From: an uncultured Acidobacteriia bacterium
GTDB lineage: Bacteria; Acidobacteriota; Terriglobia; Bryobacterales; Bryobacteraceae
Direction: 5' to 3'
Length of the DNA: 59,735 nt
Assembly (NCBI GenBank): GCA_903882645.1
Contig: CAIRXZ010000247.1
Span: 1 to 59,735 of the forward strand
Below the pieces are notes generated by a model. It had not been told where the DNA came from, did not search any database, and saw only the letters and a list, made by a program, of their open reading frames with translations. Below are positions 50,706 to 59,281 of this stretch, piece after piece (within the stretch, counting starts at the first letter, position 1; every line of letters starts with the position of its first letter). The position numbers and the translations under genes are program-made.

Positions 50706-51633
50706 TCCGTTTCTTCACCAGCCACACGGGCCTTTGCTTCACTTCTTCAAAAAGCCGGCCCATGTATTCCCCCAGAATGCCCAGACACACCAACTGGACC
50801 GCCGAGAAGAACAGCAGCACGAAGATGAGCGACGTCCAGCCGCGCGCTTGGTGCGGGTTGAAACCGAAAACGGTCCAGTTCGTGACGTATTGGACCACCA
50901 CGAACGCCGCGCCCGCGACCGAGCAAAAGGCCAGCGCGAGGCCGATCGACATGATGAACTGAAGCGGCCGGTAGCTGAAGTTGATGATTCCGTCCATGGC
51001 GAGCTTCAGCAGCTTCCGGTACGTGTATTTGGGTTCGCCGGCGAAACGCGCCTGCCGTTCGTAGGCCAGGCCCGTTTGCCGGAAACCCACCCAACTGCGC
51101 AGCCCGCGCACAAACCGGCTGCGCTCCGGGAGACGATTGATGGCATCCACCACCTCGCGCCGCATGACGCAGAAATCGCCGGCGTCCAGCGGGATATCCA
51201 GCGTCGCGAGGCGTTTCAAAAGCCGGTAATACAGGCGATAACAGATGCGCTTGAGCGGGCTTTCCTTGCGTTTGGTGCGGATGGCGTAAACCACGTCCCA
51301 GCCATCCCGGATCTTCTGAAGGAACGGCAGCAGTTCTTCGGGCGGGTCCTGAAGGTCCGCGTCCATCACCGCGACGATCGAGCCGCGGGCGTGCATCAAC
51401 CCGGCCGAAACCGCCGCCTGGTGCCCGAAATTGCGCGACAAACCTACCGCCTTCAGACGGGAGTCGCCGGCGCCCAGGCGCTCGCAAATCTCCAGCGTCC
51501 GGTCGCGGCTCCCATCGTCCACGATGACGATCTCGAAATCCTCCCCCCAGGCCGGAGCGGCGTTGACGATCCTCCGGTATAACTCCGCGATGCCGGCTTC
51601 CTCGTTAAAAGCTGGAATGACAATGGAGATCAT
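50647..51633 (-). CDS. GtrB/DPM1-like GT2 with two C-terminal membrane helices
   Basis: 328 residues from ATG 51633 ('MISIVIPAFNEEAGIAELYR'); the frame to 51699 lacks homology. 'FEIVIVDDGSRDRTLEICER' and 'IVAVMDADLQDPPEELLPFL' are the polyprenyl-phosphate hexose synthase motifs, and two membrane helices close the protein ('FIMSIGLALAFCSVAGAAFV', 'LIFVLLFFSAVQLVCLGIL'). It makes undecaprenyl-phosphate glucose or a similar lipid donor for periplasmic glycan decoration, possibly used by the GT39-like enzyme at 353. Confidence 0.88.
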   Translation of the reverse strand: MISIVIPAFNEEAGIAELYRRIVNAAPAWGEDFEIVIVDDGSRDRTLEICERLGAGDSRLKAVGLSRNFGHQAAVSAGLMHARGSIVAVMDADLQDPPEELLPFLQKIRDGWDVVYAIRTKRKESPLKRICYRLYYRLLKRLATLDIPLDAGDFCVMRREVVDAINRLPERSRFVRGLRSWVGFRQTGLAYERQARFAGEPKYTYRKLLKLAMDGIINFSYRPLQFIMSIGLALAFCSVAGAAFVVVQYVTNWTVFGFNPHQARGWTSLIFVLLFFSAVQLVCLGILGEYMGRLFEEVKQRPVWLVKKRINLPEEPGPPETRSSSATP

Positions 51634-51855
51634 AACCCGATAAGGAAGCGGAGGCCCGGTGGGCTTCCCGGCATCCTTGCCAGGCCACAATGCTAACATG
51701 CCGCGATGAAGCCGGCCCGGCCGGCCCCGCTCTGCCGGCTCTGCCTCTCCGGGGCCGGGCGGAATCCGCGCGCCGGACAGCCTTTACTGGAGAAACGGCG
51801 CCCCATGATACACTGCGGGTGTATCGAATCGTTTTCCCGTATCGGATTGGTCCTC

Positions 51856-52083
51856 ATGTCTTTTGAAGCATTTCTGAACCATCTAAGCGATGTCCTTGAC
51901 ATGCCGGCGGCGGATCTGACGCCGGACTCTAAGCTCGCCGATCTCGAGGAATGGAACTCCATGGCTTTGGTGAGCTTCATAGCCTTTGTCGATGAGTATC
52001 TGGAGAAAACCCTGTCTCCCCGCGTGATCGCGCCCTGTAAGACGATCGGCGATCTGGCCAGGGTGGCCGGCGTGAACCCCTGA
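51856..52083 (+). CDS. Acyl carrier protein-like
   Basis: A 75-residue protein from ATG 51856; the frame is open further upstream but without ACP resemblance. The helix II region 'DLEEWNSMALVSFIAFVDEY' places the phosphopantetheine Ser at residue 35, in the context NSM instead of the usual DSL. This fits stand-alone ACPs of acylation or decoration clusters rather than the main fatty-acid ACP. It leads into the beta-helix transferase 40 bp downstream; the KAS III and SDR genes are nearby. Confidence 0.78.
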   Translation: MSFEAFLNHLSDVLDMPAADLTPDSKLADLEEWNSMALVSFIAFVDEYLEKTLSPRVIAPCKTIGDLARVAGVNP

Positions 52084-52123
52084 TTCCGGAGCCTTCGCGG
52101 CGTCCGTGAAGCGTGACGGTGAA

Positions 52124-52894
52124 ATGAGTCTTCTCAATCGCCAGATTCTTCGTCTCAAGCGCTCCGACTCCGCGTTCGCCCGGTTTTTGAAGCGGGTTCA
52201 CTATCGCTGGTACTATCCGGCCCTTCCGCCTCTGCCCCGCCTGCTGATGCCCGTCTTGCGGCTCGTGTATAACTTCCACTTCTTGACGATACGCGTGTTC
52301 CGGTGGGTTCTGGCGGTCTTTTATCGTAATCCTCTGTTTCAGTCTAAATGCGCTAGCTTCGGGCGCGGCGTGTTTATTGGCGGCCTGCCGTTTGTAACCG
52401 GTCCCGTCGAAATCCATATAGGTAATGGCGCGATTCTCAGCGAAAAGGTGTCGATTCTATCCGGACGAATTCTCGAGCGCCCCCAGCTCGTCCTGAAGGA
52501 CCACGCCGGGATCGGAATAAATACCATAATCGTGGTCAATCGGGAAGTAATCATAGAGGAACACGCCATAATATCGTGGGATTGCCGGATTTCCGATAGC
52601 GATGGGCATCCCCGTGAAGCCGACCTCCGCGCGGCCGGCAAGCCGCCCGCCGCCAAAGACATCCTGCCGGTTCGCATCGGCCGTTATGCCTGGATAGGCA
52701 ACGGCTCCTATATCATGAAGGGCGTCACTATCGGCGAGGGCGCCATCGTCGGGGCCAACAGCGTGGTGATTAGTAACATCCCGCCGTATTCGCTCGCCAT
52801 GGGCAACCCCGCCGAAGTCATCCTGCGTAACTTCGGCCTGCCTTCGACCGCCCGGAAAAAGCCCCCCATCCCGGAACCCGCCCCGCCGTCGTAG
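52124..52894 (+). CDS. Left-handed beta-helix acyltransferase-like protein
   Basis: 256 residues from ATG 52124; a GTG at 52106 is in frame. About 75 N-terminal residues are basic and hydrophobic ('MPVLRLVYNFHFLTIRVF'). Hexapeptide repeats follow, forming a left-handed beta-helix ('IGNGAILSEKVSILSGRI', 'IGRYAWIGNGSYIMKGVTIG', 'EGAIVGANSVV'). The C-terminus 'IPPYSLAMGNPAEVI' is typical of the acetyltransferase family (WbbJ/NeuD-like). With the ACP gene just upstream it may transfer an acyl group from ACP to a sugar; this is inference. Confidence 0.78.
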   Translation: MSLLNRQILRLKRSDSAFARFLKRVHYRWYYPALPPLPRLLMPVLRLVYNFHFLTIRVFRWVLAVFYRNPLFQSKCASFGRGVFIGGLPFVTGPVEIHIGNGAILSEKVSILSGRILERPQLVLKDHAGIGINTIIVVNREVIIEEHAIISWDCRISDSDGHPREADLRAAGKPPAAKDILPVRIGRYAWIGNGSYIMKGVTIGEGAIVGANSVVISNIPPYSLAMGNPAEVILRNFGLPSTARKKPPIPEPAPPS

Positions 52895-52916
52895 GGGTCG
52901 GGCATGCCCGACCCGA
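52891..52916. repeat. Dispersed palindrome (gtcgggcatgcccgac)
   Basis: 'gtaggggtcgggcatgcccg' with the perfect 16-bp palindrome at 52897-52912, nearly the same as the copy at 10653-10668. It overlaps the stop region of the beta-helix gene and lies between convergent genes, consistent with a bidirectional terminator. Confidence 0.75.
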
Positions 52917-52932
52917 TTGCTTCATCCCCCTG

Positions 52933-53694
52933 TCACGCCGCCGAATACCCGCCATCCACAACCAGCGTCGTGCCCGTGATCCAGCGGCCCGTACCGGCCA
53001 GAAGAAACGCCGCCGCGTGCGCCACGTCGCGAGGACGGCCGAAACCCAGCGGGTGCAGCCGCTCCATGGCTTCATGCTGCTCTTGCGTTTGCGTCATTTC
53101 AGCCGCGCGCCGCGCCATTTCCGTTTCTACAACCGCGGGGGCGACGCAGTTGATCCGAAGCCCCGAAGCCGCCAGCTCCAAAGCCGCGGACCGGGCGAAA
53201 CCGATCAGCGCCGCCTTACTCGCCGCGTAAATGGAAACTCCCGGCGACCCGATGATTCCCATGACCGAGGAGAACAGCACGATTCCGCTGCCGCCAAGCG
53301 CGCAACCGGGCCGCCGGAAACCCTTGACCAGCATGATCGCGCTCGTCACGTTGGTGCGCATCAGGCTTTCGATGCGGGCCGTAGTCGCCGCTTGCACCGG
53401 TATGGTCGTGACCACCCCGGCGCTGTGTACTAACCCGCCCAACGGGCCGGTCTCCGCCGTGATCCGCTTGATCCAATCCGGGATCGCGTCCGTTTCGTTC
53501 AGATCGAAAGGCTCGATCCGGTGGCCTTCGCCGGACATTTGACTGAGCGTCTCTTCCAGCCGCTCCCGGCTCCTTCCCGATAGCGCCACGCGCGCGTTCA
53601 GTTCGCTCAACAGAATGGCCGTTTCCCGGCCGAGTCCCGAAGAGGCGCCGGTAACCAATACCATCCGCCCCTGCATATCGAGAGGATTCACCAT
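52933..53694 (-). CDS. SDR oxidoreductase (FabG-like)
   Basis: A 253-residue classical SDR. 'MVLVTGASSGLGRETAILLS' is the NADP-binding TGxxxGxG motif; 'VLFSSVMGIIG' has the catalytic Ser and 'SIYAASKAALIGFARS' the YxxxK. The C-terminus 'ITGTTLVVDGGYSAA' is typical of 3-oxoacyl-ACP reductases. The gene starts three bases after the KAS III stop, so it probably reduces the beta-ketoacyl-ACP made by that enzyme. Other SDR substrates cannot be excluded. Confidence 0.83.
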   Translation of the reverse strand: MVNPLDMQGRMVLVTGASSGLGRETAILLSELNARVALSGRSRERLEETLSQMSGEGHRIEPFDLNETDAIPDWIKRITAETGPLGGLVHSAGVVTTIPVQAATTARIESLMRTNVTSAIMLVKGFRRPGCALGGSGIVLFSSVMGIIGSPGVSIYAASKAALIGFARSAALELAASGLRINCVAPAVVETEMARRAAEMTQTQEQHEAMERLHPLGFGRPRDVAHAAAFLLAGTGRWITGTTLVVDGGYSAA

Positions 53695-53697
53695 AAC

Positions 53698-54780
53698 TTA
53701 CGCTGTGTTCGCGGCCATCGCTTCATCGCACTCGACTAACTCGGGGAAAACCCCGGGGCCGCACTGTAATACCGCCGCCGCCCAGGACAGCCCTACCCCA
53801 AAACCCGCCAGCAATAGCCGCGCCGTCGAGGTTTGCATCCGCTCACGCAAGCCGGTCGTCGTGATCGTTAGGGGGATGGACGCCGAGCTTGTGTTCCCGA
53901 AGTCCTCCAGAGCGATCGCGAACTTTTCGGGCGGGATCTTGATGCGCTTGGCCAGGTACTCCAGCATGAACCGGTTGGCCTGGTGAAACACCACGCTATC
54001 GATGCTGTCGAGCCCGCATCCGGCGCTGCCCAGGATCGCTTTCACCAACCCCGGCACGCGTTGCAGTGTGAAGGTGAACACTTCCCCCCCGTCCATGAAC
54101 AGGTCTTCGTCGCTGCGGATATTCTGGCCTTCCCTCAAGGTCCGCGCGCCCGTGGACGCGTCGCGCGGACGCCGCCCCCCGCCCGCGGGAATCATCAGGC
54201 TCTTGGCGCCGCTCCCGTCGGCGCCCAGCTCGAAAAACATCGGCGCGGCGTCCGCCCGGGGTTCCAGCGCGGTGGCCGATCCCGCGTCGCCGAAAAGAGG
54301 CGCGACGGACTGGTCCCGCGGAGAGATGACGTGTGAAATCGTGTCTCCCACCAGTAACAGCGTCTTGCCCTTCGCGTTTTGCATCAGGCTGGCGGCGACC
54401 CATAGTCCGTATACGAATCCCGAGCACCCCAGGTTTATATCGAAGGCGTAGCAGGAAGTCGCCAGCCCCAGCCGCGCGTGCAGCGCGTGACTCGTGGCCG
54501 GCAGCGCATAGTCCGGCGTCTGCGTGATGAAAATCAGTCCGGTGATCTCGCCCGGCGCCCAGTCCAACTCCCGCATCAGCCGCGCCGCCGCGGCGTAACA
54601 CAAATCCGACGCGCAAACCGAAGGCGGCGCGATCCGGCGCGTCCGCACGCCCACGTTTTCACTGATCTTGAGCGCCTGTTCCGGATCGATGAATTCCAGG
54701 CTTTCCAGGCCTTTCACCTGCGTGGGGACCGCGCTTGCAATACCCGCGATTCGAACTCCGGCAATCTCGCCCCTGGCCAT
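53698..54780 (-). CDS. KAS III-like ketoacyl synthase, copy 1
   Basis: A 360-residue FabH-like enzyme. The nucleophile is Cys119 in 'FDINLGCSGFVYG', with His in 'VVFHQANRFMLEYLAKRIKI' and Asn in 'LEDFGNTSSASIPLTI', so the triad is complete. It condenses an acyl-CoA starter with malonyl-ACP, or forms esters in some subfamilies. It is divergent from a second KAS III gene (57-bp spacer) and coupled to the SDR gene. The two copies resemble each other strongly around the active site. Confidence 0.87.
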   Translation of the reverse strand: MARGEIAGVRIAGIASAVPTQVKGLESLEFIDPEQALKISENVGVRTRRIAPPSVCASDLCYAAAARLMRELDWAPGEITGLIFITQTPDYALPATSHALHARLGLATSCYAFDINLGCSGFVYGLWVAASLMQNAKGKTLLLVGDTISHVISPRDQSVAPLFGDAGSATALEPRADAAPMFFELGADGSGAKSLMIPAGGGRRPRDASTGARTLREGQNIRSDEDLFMDGGEVFTFTLQRVPGLVKAILGSAGCGLDSIDSVVFHQANRFMLEYLAKRIKIPPEKFAIALEDFGNTSSASIPLTITTTGLRERMQTSTARLLLAGFGVGLSWAAAVLQCGPGVFPELVECDEAMAANTA

Positions 54781-54837
54781 CGCCTTATCAGTTTAACAGG
54801 CGCTCCCGCAACGAGTTCGCTATGATGAGGATGCCCC

Positions 54838-55854
54838 ATGCAGGCATCCGTATCCGCCATCGAGTATTACCTGCCGGAACGCGCGATCTCCACCGAGGAT
54901 CTTTCGGCCGAGTTCCCCGAGTGGTCCGTCGCCAAGATCGACGAGAAGACCGGCATCCGCGACCGCCACATCGCCGCCCCCGATGAGTGCTCCTCGGATC
55001 TTGCCGTCGCCGCCGCGCGAAAACTCTTCGCCTCCGGAGCCTGCCGCCCCGAGGATATCGATTTCCTCCTGCTCTGCACCCAGAGCCCGGATTACTTCCT
55101 CCCTACCACCGCTTGCCTCGTTCAGGACCGCCTGGGCATTCCCACCGCCGCCGGCGCTTTCGATTTCAATCTCGGCTGCTCCGGCTTCATCTATGGACTG
55201 GGAATCGCGCAAGGCTTGATCGCCTCCGCCCAGGCCTCCAAAGTCCTCCTGCTGACGGCCGAGACCTACAGCAAGTTCATGAACCCCAGGGACCGCAGCG
55301 TCCGGACCATCTTCGGAGACGCCGCCGCCGCCACCTTGCTCGAAGCCCAGGATGCGCCCGCCCCTTTCATCGGCCCGTTCGTCTATGGAACCGATGGCTC
55401 CGGCGCGCCCAACTTGATTGTCCCCGCCGGCGGGATGCGGCGCCCCCGCGCGCCGGAAACCGCCATCCCCGCCGAAGACGACAACGGCAACGTGCGCAGC
55501 CCGGACGACCTCTTCATGAACGGCGCCGAGATCTTCAATTTCACCATCGAAGCCGTCCCCAAAAGCGTCGCCGCGCTCCTGAAAAAGGCTTCTCTAACCC
55601 CGGCCGATATAGACCTGTTCGTCTTTCATCAAGCCAACCGCTACATGCTCGAGCATCTTCGCAAGCGCCTCAAAATCCCGCCCGAGAAATTCCAATTGAG
55701 CATGGCGCATTGCGGCAATACGGTTTCCTCCACCATCCCCATTGCGCTCAAGCATGCCGCGGAAGAAGGCAAGCTCTCCCCGGGAACAACCATGCTGCTG
55801 GTCGGCTTCGGCGTAGGCTACTCCTGGGGAGCCGCCATCCTCCGCTGGAAGTAA
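54838..55854 (+). CDS. KAS III-like ketoacyl synthase, copy 2
   Basis: A 338-residue FabH-like enzyme with Cys114 in 'FDFNLGCSGFIYGLGIA', His in 'FVFHQANRYMLEHLRKRLKI' and Asn in 'MAHCGNTVSSTIPIAL'. It shares 'CTQSPDYFLPTTAC' and 'MNPRDRSVRTIFGDAAAAT' with FabH relatives. Two KAS III genes side by side, plus ACP and SDR but no KAS II, suggest a short dedicated chain or starter-unit pathway rather than bulk fatty acid synthesis. Confidence 0.87.
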   Translation: MQASVSAIEYYLPERAISTEDLSAEFPEWSVAKIDEKTGIRDRHIAAPDECSSDLAVAAARKLFASGACRPEDIDFLLLCTQSPDYFLPTTACLVQDRLGIPTAAGAFDFNLGCSGFIYGLGIAQGLIASAQASKVLLLTAETYSKFMNPRDRSVRTIFGDAAAATLLEAQDAPAPFIGPFVYGTDGSGAPNLIVPAGGMRRPRAPETAIPAEDDNGNVRSPDDLFMNGAEIFNFTIEAVPKSVAALLKKASLTPADIDLFVFHQANRYMLEHLRKRLKIPPEKFQLSMAHCGNTVSSTIPIALKHAAEEGKLSPGTTMLLVGFGVGYSWGAAILRWK

Positions 55855-55863
55855 CAGGCAAGC

Positions 55864-55934
55864 CCAGTGGGGCGGACCATCGTCTTTCGTGGTCTGCCTT
55901 CTTTCGCGCCGGCTTTTGACGCGGAGACGCGGAG
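55864..55934. repeat. 71-bp direct repeat, left copy
   Basis: Starts 'ccagtggggcggaccatcgt' and ends 'gcggagacgcggag'. The same 71 bp recur at 56754-56824 with one mismatch. The two copies flank the toxin-antitoxin genes in direct orientation, 890 bp apart. Confidence 0.9.
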
Positions 55935-55978
55935 TTCGACCGGGGGATCTCCGAGGGGCCGCTTTTCTTGAACCAACC

Positions 55979-56302
55979 CTACGCCGTTCGCAAACGCTTC
56001 GTCGGCATGAACCGGATTTCAACGCGCTTGTCGAGCGCCGCGGCGATGCGCTTGAGCATCGACAGGGAGTGGCCTTCGTAGTCGGCGTCCTCAAGCCGGC
56101 AGATGGCCGACTTCGACGTTCCTATGCGTTCGGCGAGCTCCTGCTGGGTGAGGCCCGCCTTCATGCGCAACTGGTAAATCTTCCGCGCAATCTCAGCGTT
56201 GATGACCTCTTCTTCGTATTGCGCTTCGCGCCTGGAATCACCCGCAATATAGCGGTTGTAAAGGAACTGCCCGGCCTTTGAGTGGAACTGTTTCTGCGCC
56301 AT
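55979..56302 (-). CDS. higA: XRE-family antitoxin (HigA-like)
   Basis: A 107-residue protein with a Cro/C1-type HTH ('GLTQQELAERIGTSKSAICR'), followed by 'LEDADYEGHSLSMLKRIAAA' as usual for HigA antitoxins. The N-terminal 40 residues ('QFLYNRYIAGDSRREAQYEE') may contact the toxin. It lies four bases downstream of the RelE/HigB-like gene on the same strand, the toxin-first order of HigBA systems. It should neutralise the toxin and repress the operon. Confidence 0.85.
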   Translation of the reverse strand: MAQKQFHSKAGQFLYNRYIAGDSRREAQYEEEVINAEIARKIYQLRMKAGLTQQELAERIGTSKSAICRLEDADYEGHSLSMLKRIAAALDKRVEIRFMPTKRLRTA

Positions 56303-56306
56303 GGCT

Positions 56307-56678
56307 CTACTCCGGTCTAAACGTGAACTTTTCGAAATCGGCTTCGACCAACTGCTTGCGCTCCAGCGCCTGGCTAATCTCGCGAGGCGGGACTTCGCGC
56401 TTCTTTGTCAACCCGTGGGAGACGACAACCACTGCCTTGCCCGCGAAAAAATAGAGCATTCGGTAGTGCACTCCCTGATAGCTCGCGCGAAGCTCATAGA
56501 TGCCGTCTCGCAGGAAATCGGCCTCCGGCCGCCGCAGCTCGTGCCCCATCTCTCCTAAACGGTCGATCCGTTCGACGCATTTGGCCTGGACCTTCATGGG
56601 CAGGTCTTCGAGCCACTGTAAAAGGGGCACTGAATCGTCTTTCGGCTCCCGGTAGAAAAATACTTCTGTTTGGGCCAA
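56307..56678 (-). CDS. higB: RelE/HigB-like toxin (phage Gp49-like)
   Basis: A 123-residue protein. 'LRDGIYELRASYQGVHYRML' then 'YFFAGKAVVVVSHGLTKKRE' matches the HigB/Gp49 branch of RelE-like mRNA interferases (E-L-R...R-x-x-Y..H-G-F/L-x-K-K). It probably cleaves mRNA on the ribosome when not bound by the antitoxin. Together with the HTH gene it forms a type II toxin-antitoxin operon, bracketed by two 71-bp direct repeats. Confidence 0.87.
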   Translation of the reverse strand: MAQTEVFFYREPKDDSVPLLQWLEDLPMKVQAKCVERIDRLGEMGHELRRPEADFLRDGIYELRASYQGVHYRMLYFFAGKAVVVVSHGLTKKREVPPREISQALERKQLVEADFEKFTFRPE

Positions 56679-56753
56679 CTACCCTCCGCTAGGTTCTCAT
56701 TTTTGTGAACTCGATTCAAGGTATCATTTTGCCCCGGAGTTGGCAACCAGAAG

Positions 56754-56824
56754 CCAGTGGGGCGGACCATCGTCTTTCGTGGTCTGCCTTCTTTCGCGCC
56801 GACTTTTGACGCGGAGACGCGGAG
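56754..56824. repeat. 71-bp direct repeat, right copy
   Basis: One mismatch from 55864-55934. It lies in the spacer 56679-56942, which holds no gene; the part nearest the toxin probably includes its promoter. After the repeat, 'ttctctgcgtctcagcgcct' continues a common intergenic repeat wording of these genomes. Confidence 0.9.
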
Positions 56825-56942
56825 AAAGACCGCGCCGTGCTCGGGTCGAGCGCATTCCTCTGCCCCCTCTGCGCCCGAACCCCGGGACGAGCACATGCCC
56901 GAATAACAAACCGAACCCTTTTTGAACGGTTTTCTCTGCGTC

Positions 56943-58091
56943 TCAGCGCCTCTGCGGTGAATCTCGCGTCAAAGATTCGTAAATCTCCACCAACCGCCGC
57001 GTCCGGGCCTCCGGCGCGTGCCGCTCCACAACGATCTCCCGCGCTCTCCGCGCCAGTCTCCGCGCCAGTTCCCCATCGCTCAGCAGCGCTGCGATGGCGT
57101 TCGTCATGGCGCCGCAATCCCCCGGCTCGATCAATAGAGCGCTGTCGCCGTGCGAGACCATCTCCGGGACGCCTCCCACCGCGGTCGCGACCACCGGCAC
57201 GCCGGCCGCCATGGCTTCCAGCAACGCGTTCGGCGATCCTTCGCTCAGCGAGGACAAAACGCAAACCTCCGCGATGCCGTAGTACGGCTCGGCCGACGCA
57301 ACCTGCCCCGCCAGCGTGACCGCCCCCGTCAGGCCCAGCGCTTCAATGGTTCTCTCGATCCTCGGCCGCTCCGGCCCGTCCCCTACAATCGCCAGGTGCG
57401 CCCCCGGCGCCGCGCCTTGCAGCCGCCCCATCGCTTCGAGCAGCGTGCCATGGTCTTTCTCGGAGGAAAGCCGGCCCACGATCAGGATGACCCTCTTCTC
57501 CGGCCCGATCCCCAGCTTTGCCCGCAGCCCCGCAACCGCCTCGGGCGTCTTGCCGCGCAACCCCCATTGCGGGTCGATCGCGTTATGTACCACCTCGATG
57601 CGTTCCGCCGCCACGCCCCTGCGCGTCAATTCCCGGCGGAACGGCTCGCTCACCGTCAGCACGCGCTCCGCCGCCCGCAAGGACCAGCGGTCCAACTGGT
57701 TGTACATTCGCGCCCGCTGGTCCGGCCAGGTATACCCGTGATGGAAGGCGACCCAGGGCGCCATGCGGTGCAATCCCGACGCCCGCGTCAGGAAGTGCGA
57801 TTTCACCGCGTGGCTCTGAATCACCGCCGGTCCCCATTCGCGCGCCACGCGGCGCAGGCCCGCCATCACCGCCCGGTCGAAGCGGCCCGCTTCGGCTACC
57901 GCATAAACGGGGATCGCCGCCTGTTTGGCCGTCTCGATAAACAGGTTCGGCTCGCCCCCCCGCTGAAACACCGCGATGGCCGTTTCCACCATTCCGCCCT
58001 CGCGGGCGCATTGCGCGAATTGCAGCAGGTTCTTCGCCGGTCCCGTGATGGTCGTGGCTTCCAGAATCGCCAGCAGGCGTATGGTCTTCAT
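56943..58091 (-). CDS. GT4 glycosyltransferase
   Basis: About 382 residues from ATG 58091 ('MKTIRLLAILEA'), which overlaps the stop of the previous gene by ATGA. GT-B motifs: 'TGPAKNLLQFAQCAREGG' in the acceptor domain, 'RVILIVGRLSSEKDHGTLLE' at the domain junction and 'LSSLSEGSPNALLEAMAAGV' (E-x7-E) for the nucleotide sugar. It works in the cytoplasm on a glycan acceptor; donor unknown. It is coupled to the second GT4 gene upstream. Confidence 0.87.
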   Translation of the reverse strand: MKTIRLLAILEATTITGPAKNLLQFAQCAREGGMVETAIAVFQRGGEPNLFIETAKQAAIPVYAVAEAGRFDRAVMAGLRRVAREWGPAVIQSHAVKSHFLTRASGLHRMAPWVAFHHGYTWPDQRARMYNQLDRWSLRAAERVLTVSEPFRRELTRRGVAAERIEVVHNAIDPQWGLRGKTPEAVAGLRAKLGIGPEKRVILIVGRLSSEKDHGTLLEAMGRLQGAAPGAHLAIVGDGPERPRIERTIEALGLTGAVTLAGQVASAEPYYGIAEVCVLSSLSEGSPNALLEAMAAGVPVVATAVGGVPEMVSHGDSALLIEPGDCGAMTNAIAALLSDGELARRLARRAREIVVERHAPEARTRRLVEIYESLTRDSPQRR

Positions 58092-59281
58092 CGCGGCGTC
58101 CATAGCCAGCGGCAATACGTTTCATAGAGCGCTTGGCCCAGGGCTTCCCAGTCGTACCGCGCCGTCACCAGGCGGCGGCCCGCTTCGGCCAGGCGGTTCC
58201 ATAAATCGCCTTGCGCGGAAAGCGCGGCCAATTGCGGCAGCCAGTCCCCGTCCTTTTCCGCGATCAGGATGTCCACCCCCGGAGAGACCGCCAGGCCCTC
58301 CGCGCCCAGCGGCGTGGAAACCACCGGCACGCCCGCGGCCATCGCTTCCAGGATCTTCAATCGCGTGCCTCCGCCGGTGCGCAAAGGGACGATCGCGGCG
58401 ATGGCCTCGCCATAAAGCGGCCGTATGTCCTCCACCGTCCCCGTCACCTCCACGTTCGCTTCGGCCCGCAGCGCCAGCACCGCCGGCGCCGGGTCCGCTC
58501 CCGCCAGCGTCAGCCGCCACCCCGGGAAGCGTTCCCGAATGCCCGGCCACGCCGTGCGCGTGAAGCCCACAGCCGCTTCGATGTTCGCGTGATAGCTCAT
58601 CGATCCCACGAAAAGAATGCGCCGCCGCTCTCCCGCCGGCGTCTCCCGGAAAAAACGCGCGTCCGCGCCGTTCTCGATCGTGGCGATGCGCGCTCCCGGC
58701 GCGATCCCCAGCAGCTTTTCGCGCTCCCTTTCGCTGCAAACCACGTGCCCCGCCGCCGAGCGCAAAAGTTCTTTTTCGAGCGCCTCGAGTCGCCGCGCCG
58801 TCACGGAAGCGTAGACCTTGTGCGCCGCCGATGGCGCGTTCGCGCCGTAGCGCCGCATGGCTTCCGATTCGATATTGTGCCAATCGTAGACCACCGGCGC
58901 GCCGCCGCGCCGCAGGATCGGCTCGTACGCCGCCATGTGAATGCTGTCGGCGTGTACCAGGTCGAACCGTTCCGCGGCCATTACCGCCGCCAGGGCCGCT
59001 TTCATCCCGTCCGAAGTGTAATTCACCAGCGGCAGCGCCTGGCGTCCCAGAAGCCCGCGGACGATTTTCCCCGGAGTATAAAACCGCGGCGCCGGGACGG
59101 GCACGATTTTGCGGCAGAACGGCAACTCGGCCGCGCCCGGCGTCCGCGCCCCGGCCTGCGAGAAGAAAACGTGCGTAAGCTCCGCGCGCTCGCCCAAAGC
59201 CCGCGCAAAATAATACTCCCGCAACTTCGCCCCGCTCAGGGGCGGCCAGCACTGCCGCGGCGATACGAAAAGGATACGCAC
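58088..59281 (-). CDS. GT4 glycosyltransferase
   Basis: 397 residues. 'MRILFVSPRQCWPPLSGAKL' is the GT4 N-terminal strand and loop, 'VVYDWHNIESEAMRRYG' resembles glycosyltransferases associated with exosortase/EPS loci, and 'AIVPLRTGGGTRLKILEAMA' is the donor site. Residues 'ATIENGADARFF' correspond to the conserved N-G-V/A-D region. It starts after a repeat-rich spacer and shares ATGA with the next GT4 gene. The two are likely to add successive sugars. Confidence 0.86.
   Translation of the reverse strand: MRILFVSPRQCWPPLSGAKLREYYFARALGERAELTHVFFSQAGARTPGAAELPFCRKIVPVPAPRFYTPGKIVRGLLGRQALPLVNYTSDGMKAALAAVMAAERFDLVHADSIHMAAYEPILRRGGAPVVYDWHNIESEAMRRYGANAPSAAHKVYASVTARRLEALEKELLRSAAGHVVCSEREREKLLGIAPGARIATIENGADARFFRETPAGERRRILFVGSMSYHANIEAAVGFTRTAWPGIRERFPGWRLTLAGADPAPAVLALRAEANVEVTGTVEDIRPLYGEAIAAIVPLRTGGGTRLKILEAMAAGVPVVSTPLGAEGLAVSPGVDILIAEKDGDWLPQLAALSAQGDLWNRLAEAGRRLVTARYDWEALGQALYETYCRWLWTPR

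Noticed and set aside
58122-59252. 376-residue minus-strand open frame
   Set aside because: It is a Gly/Arg/Ala-rich shadow of the GT4 gene in another frame.
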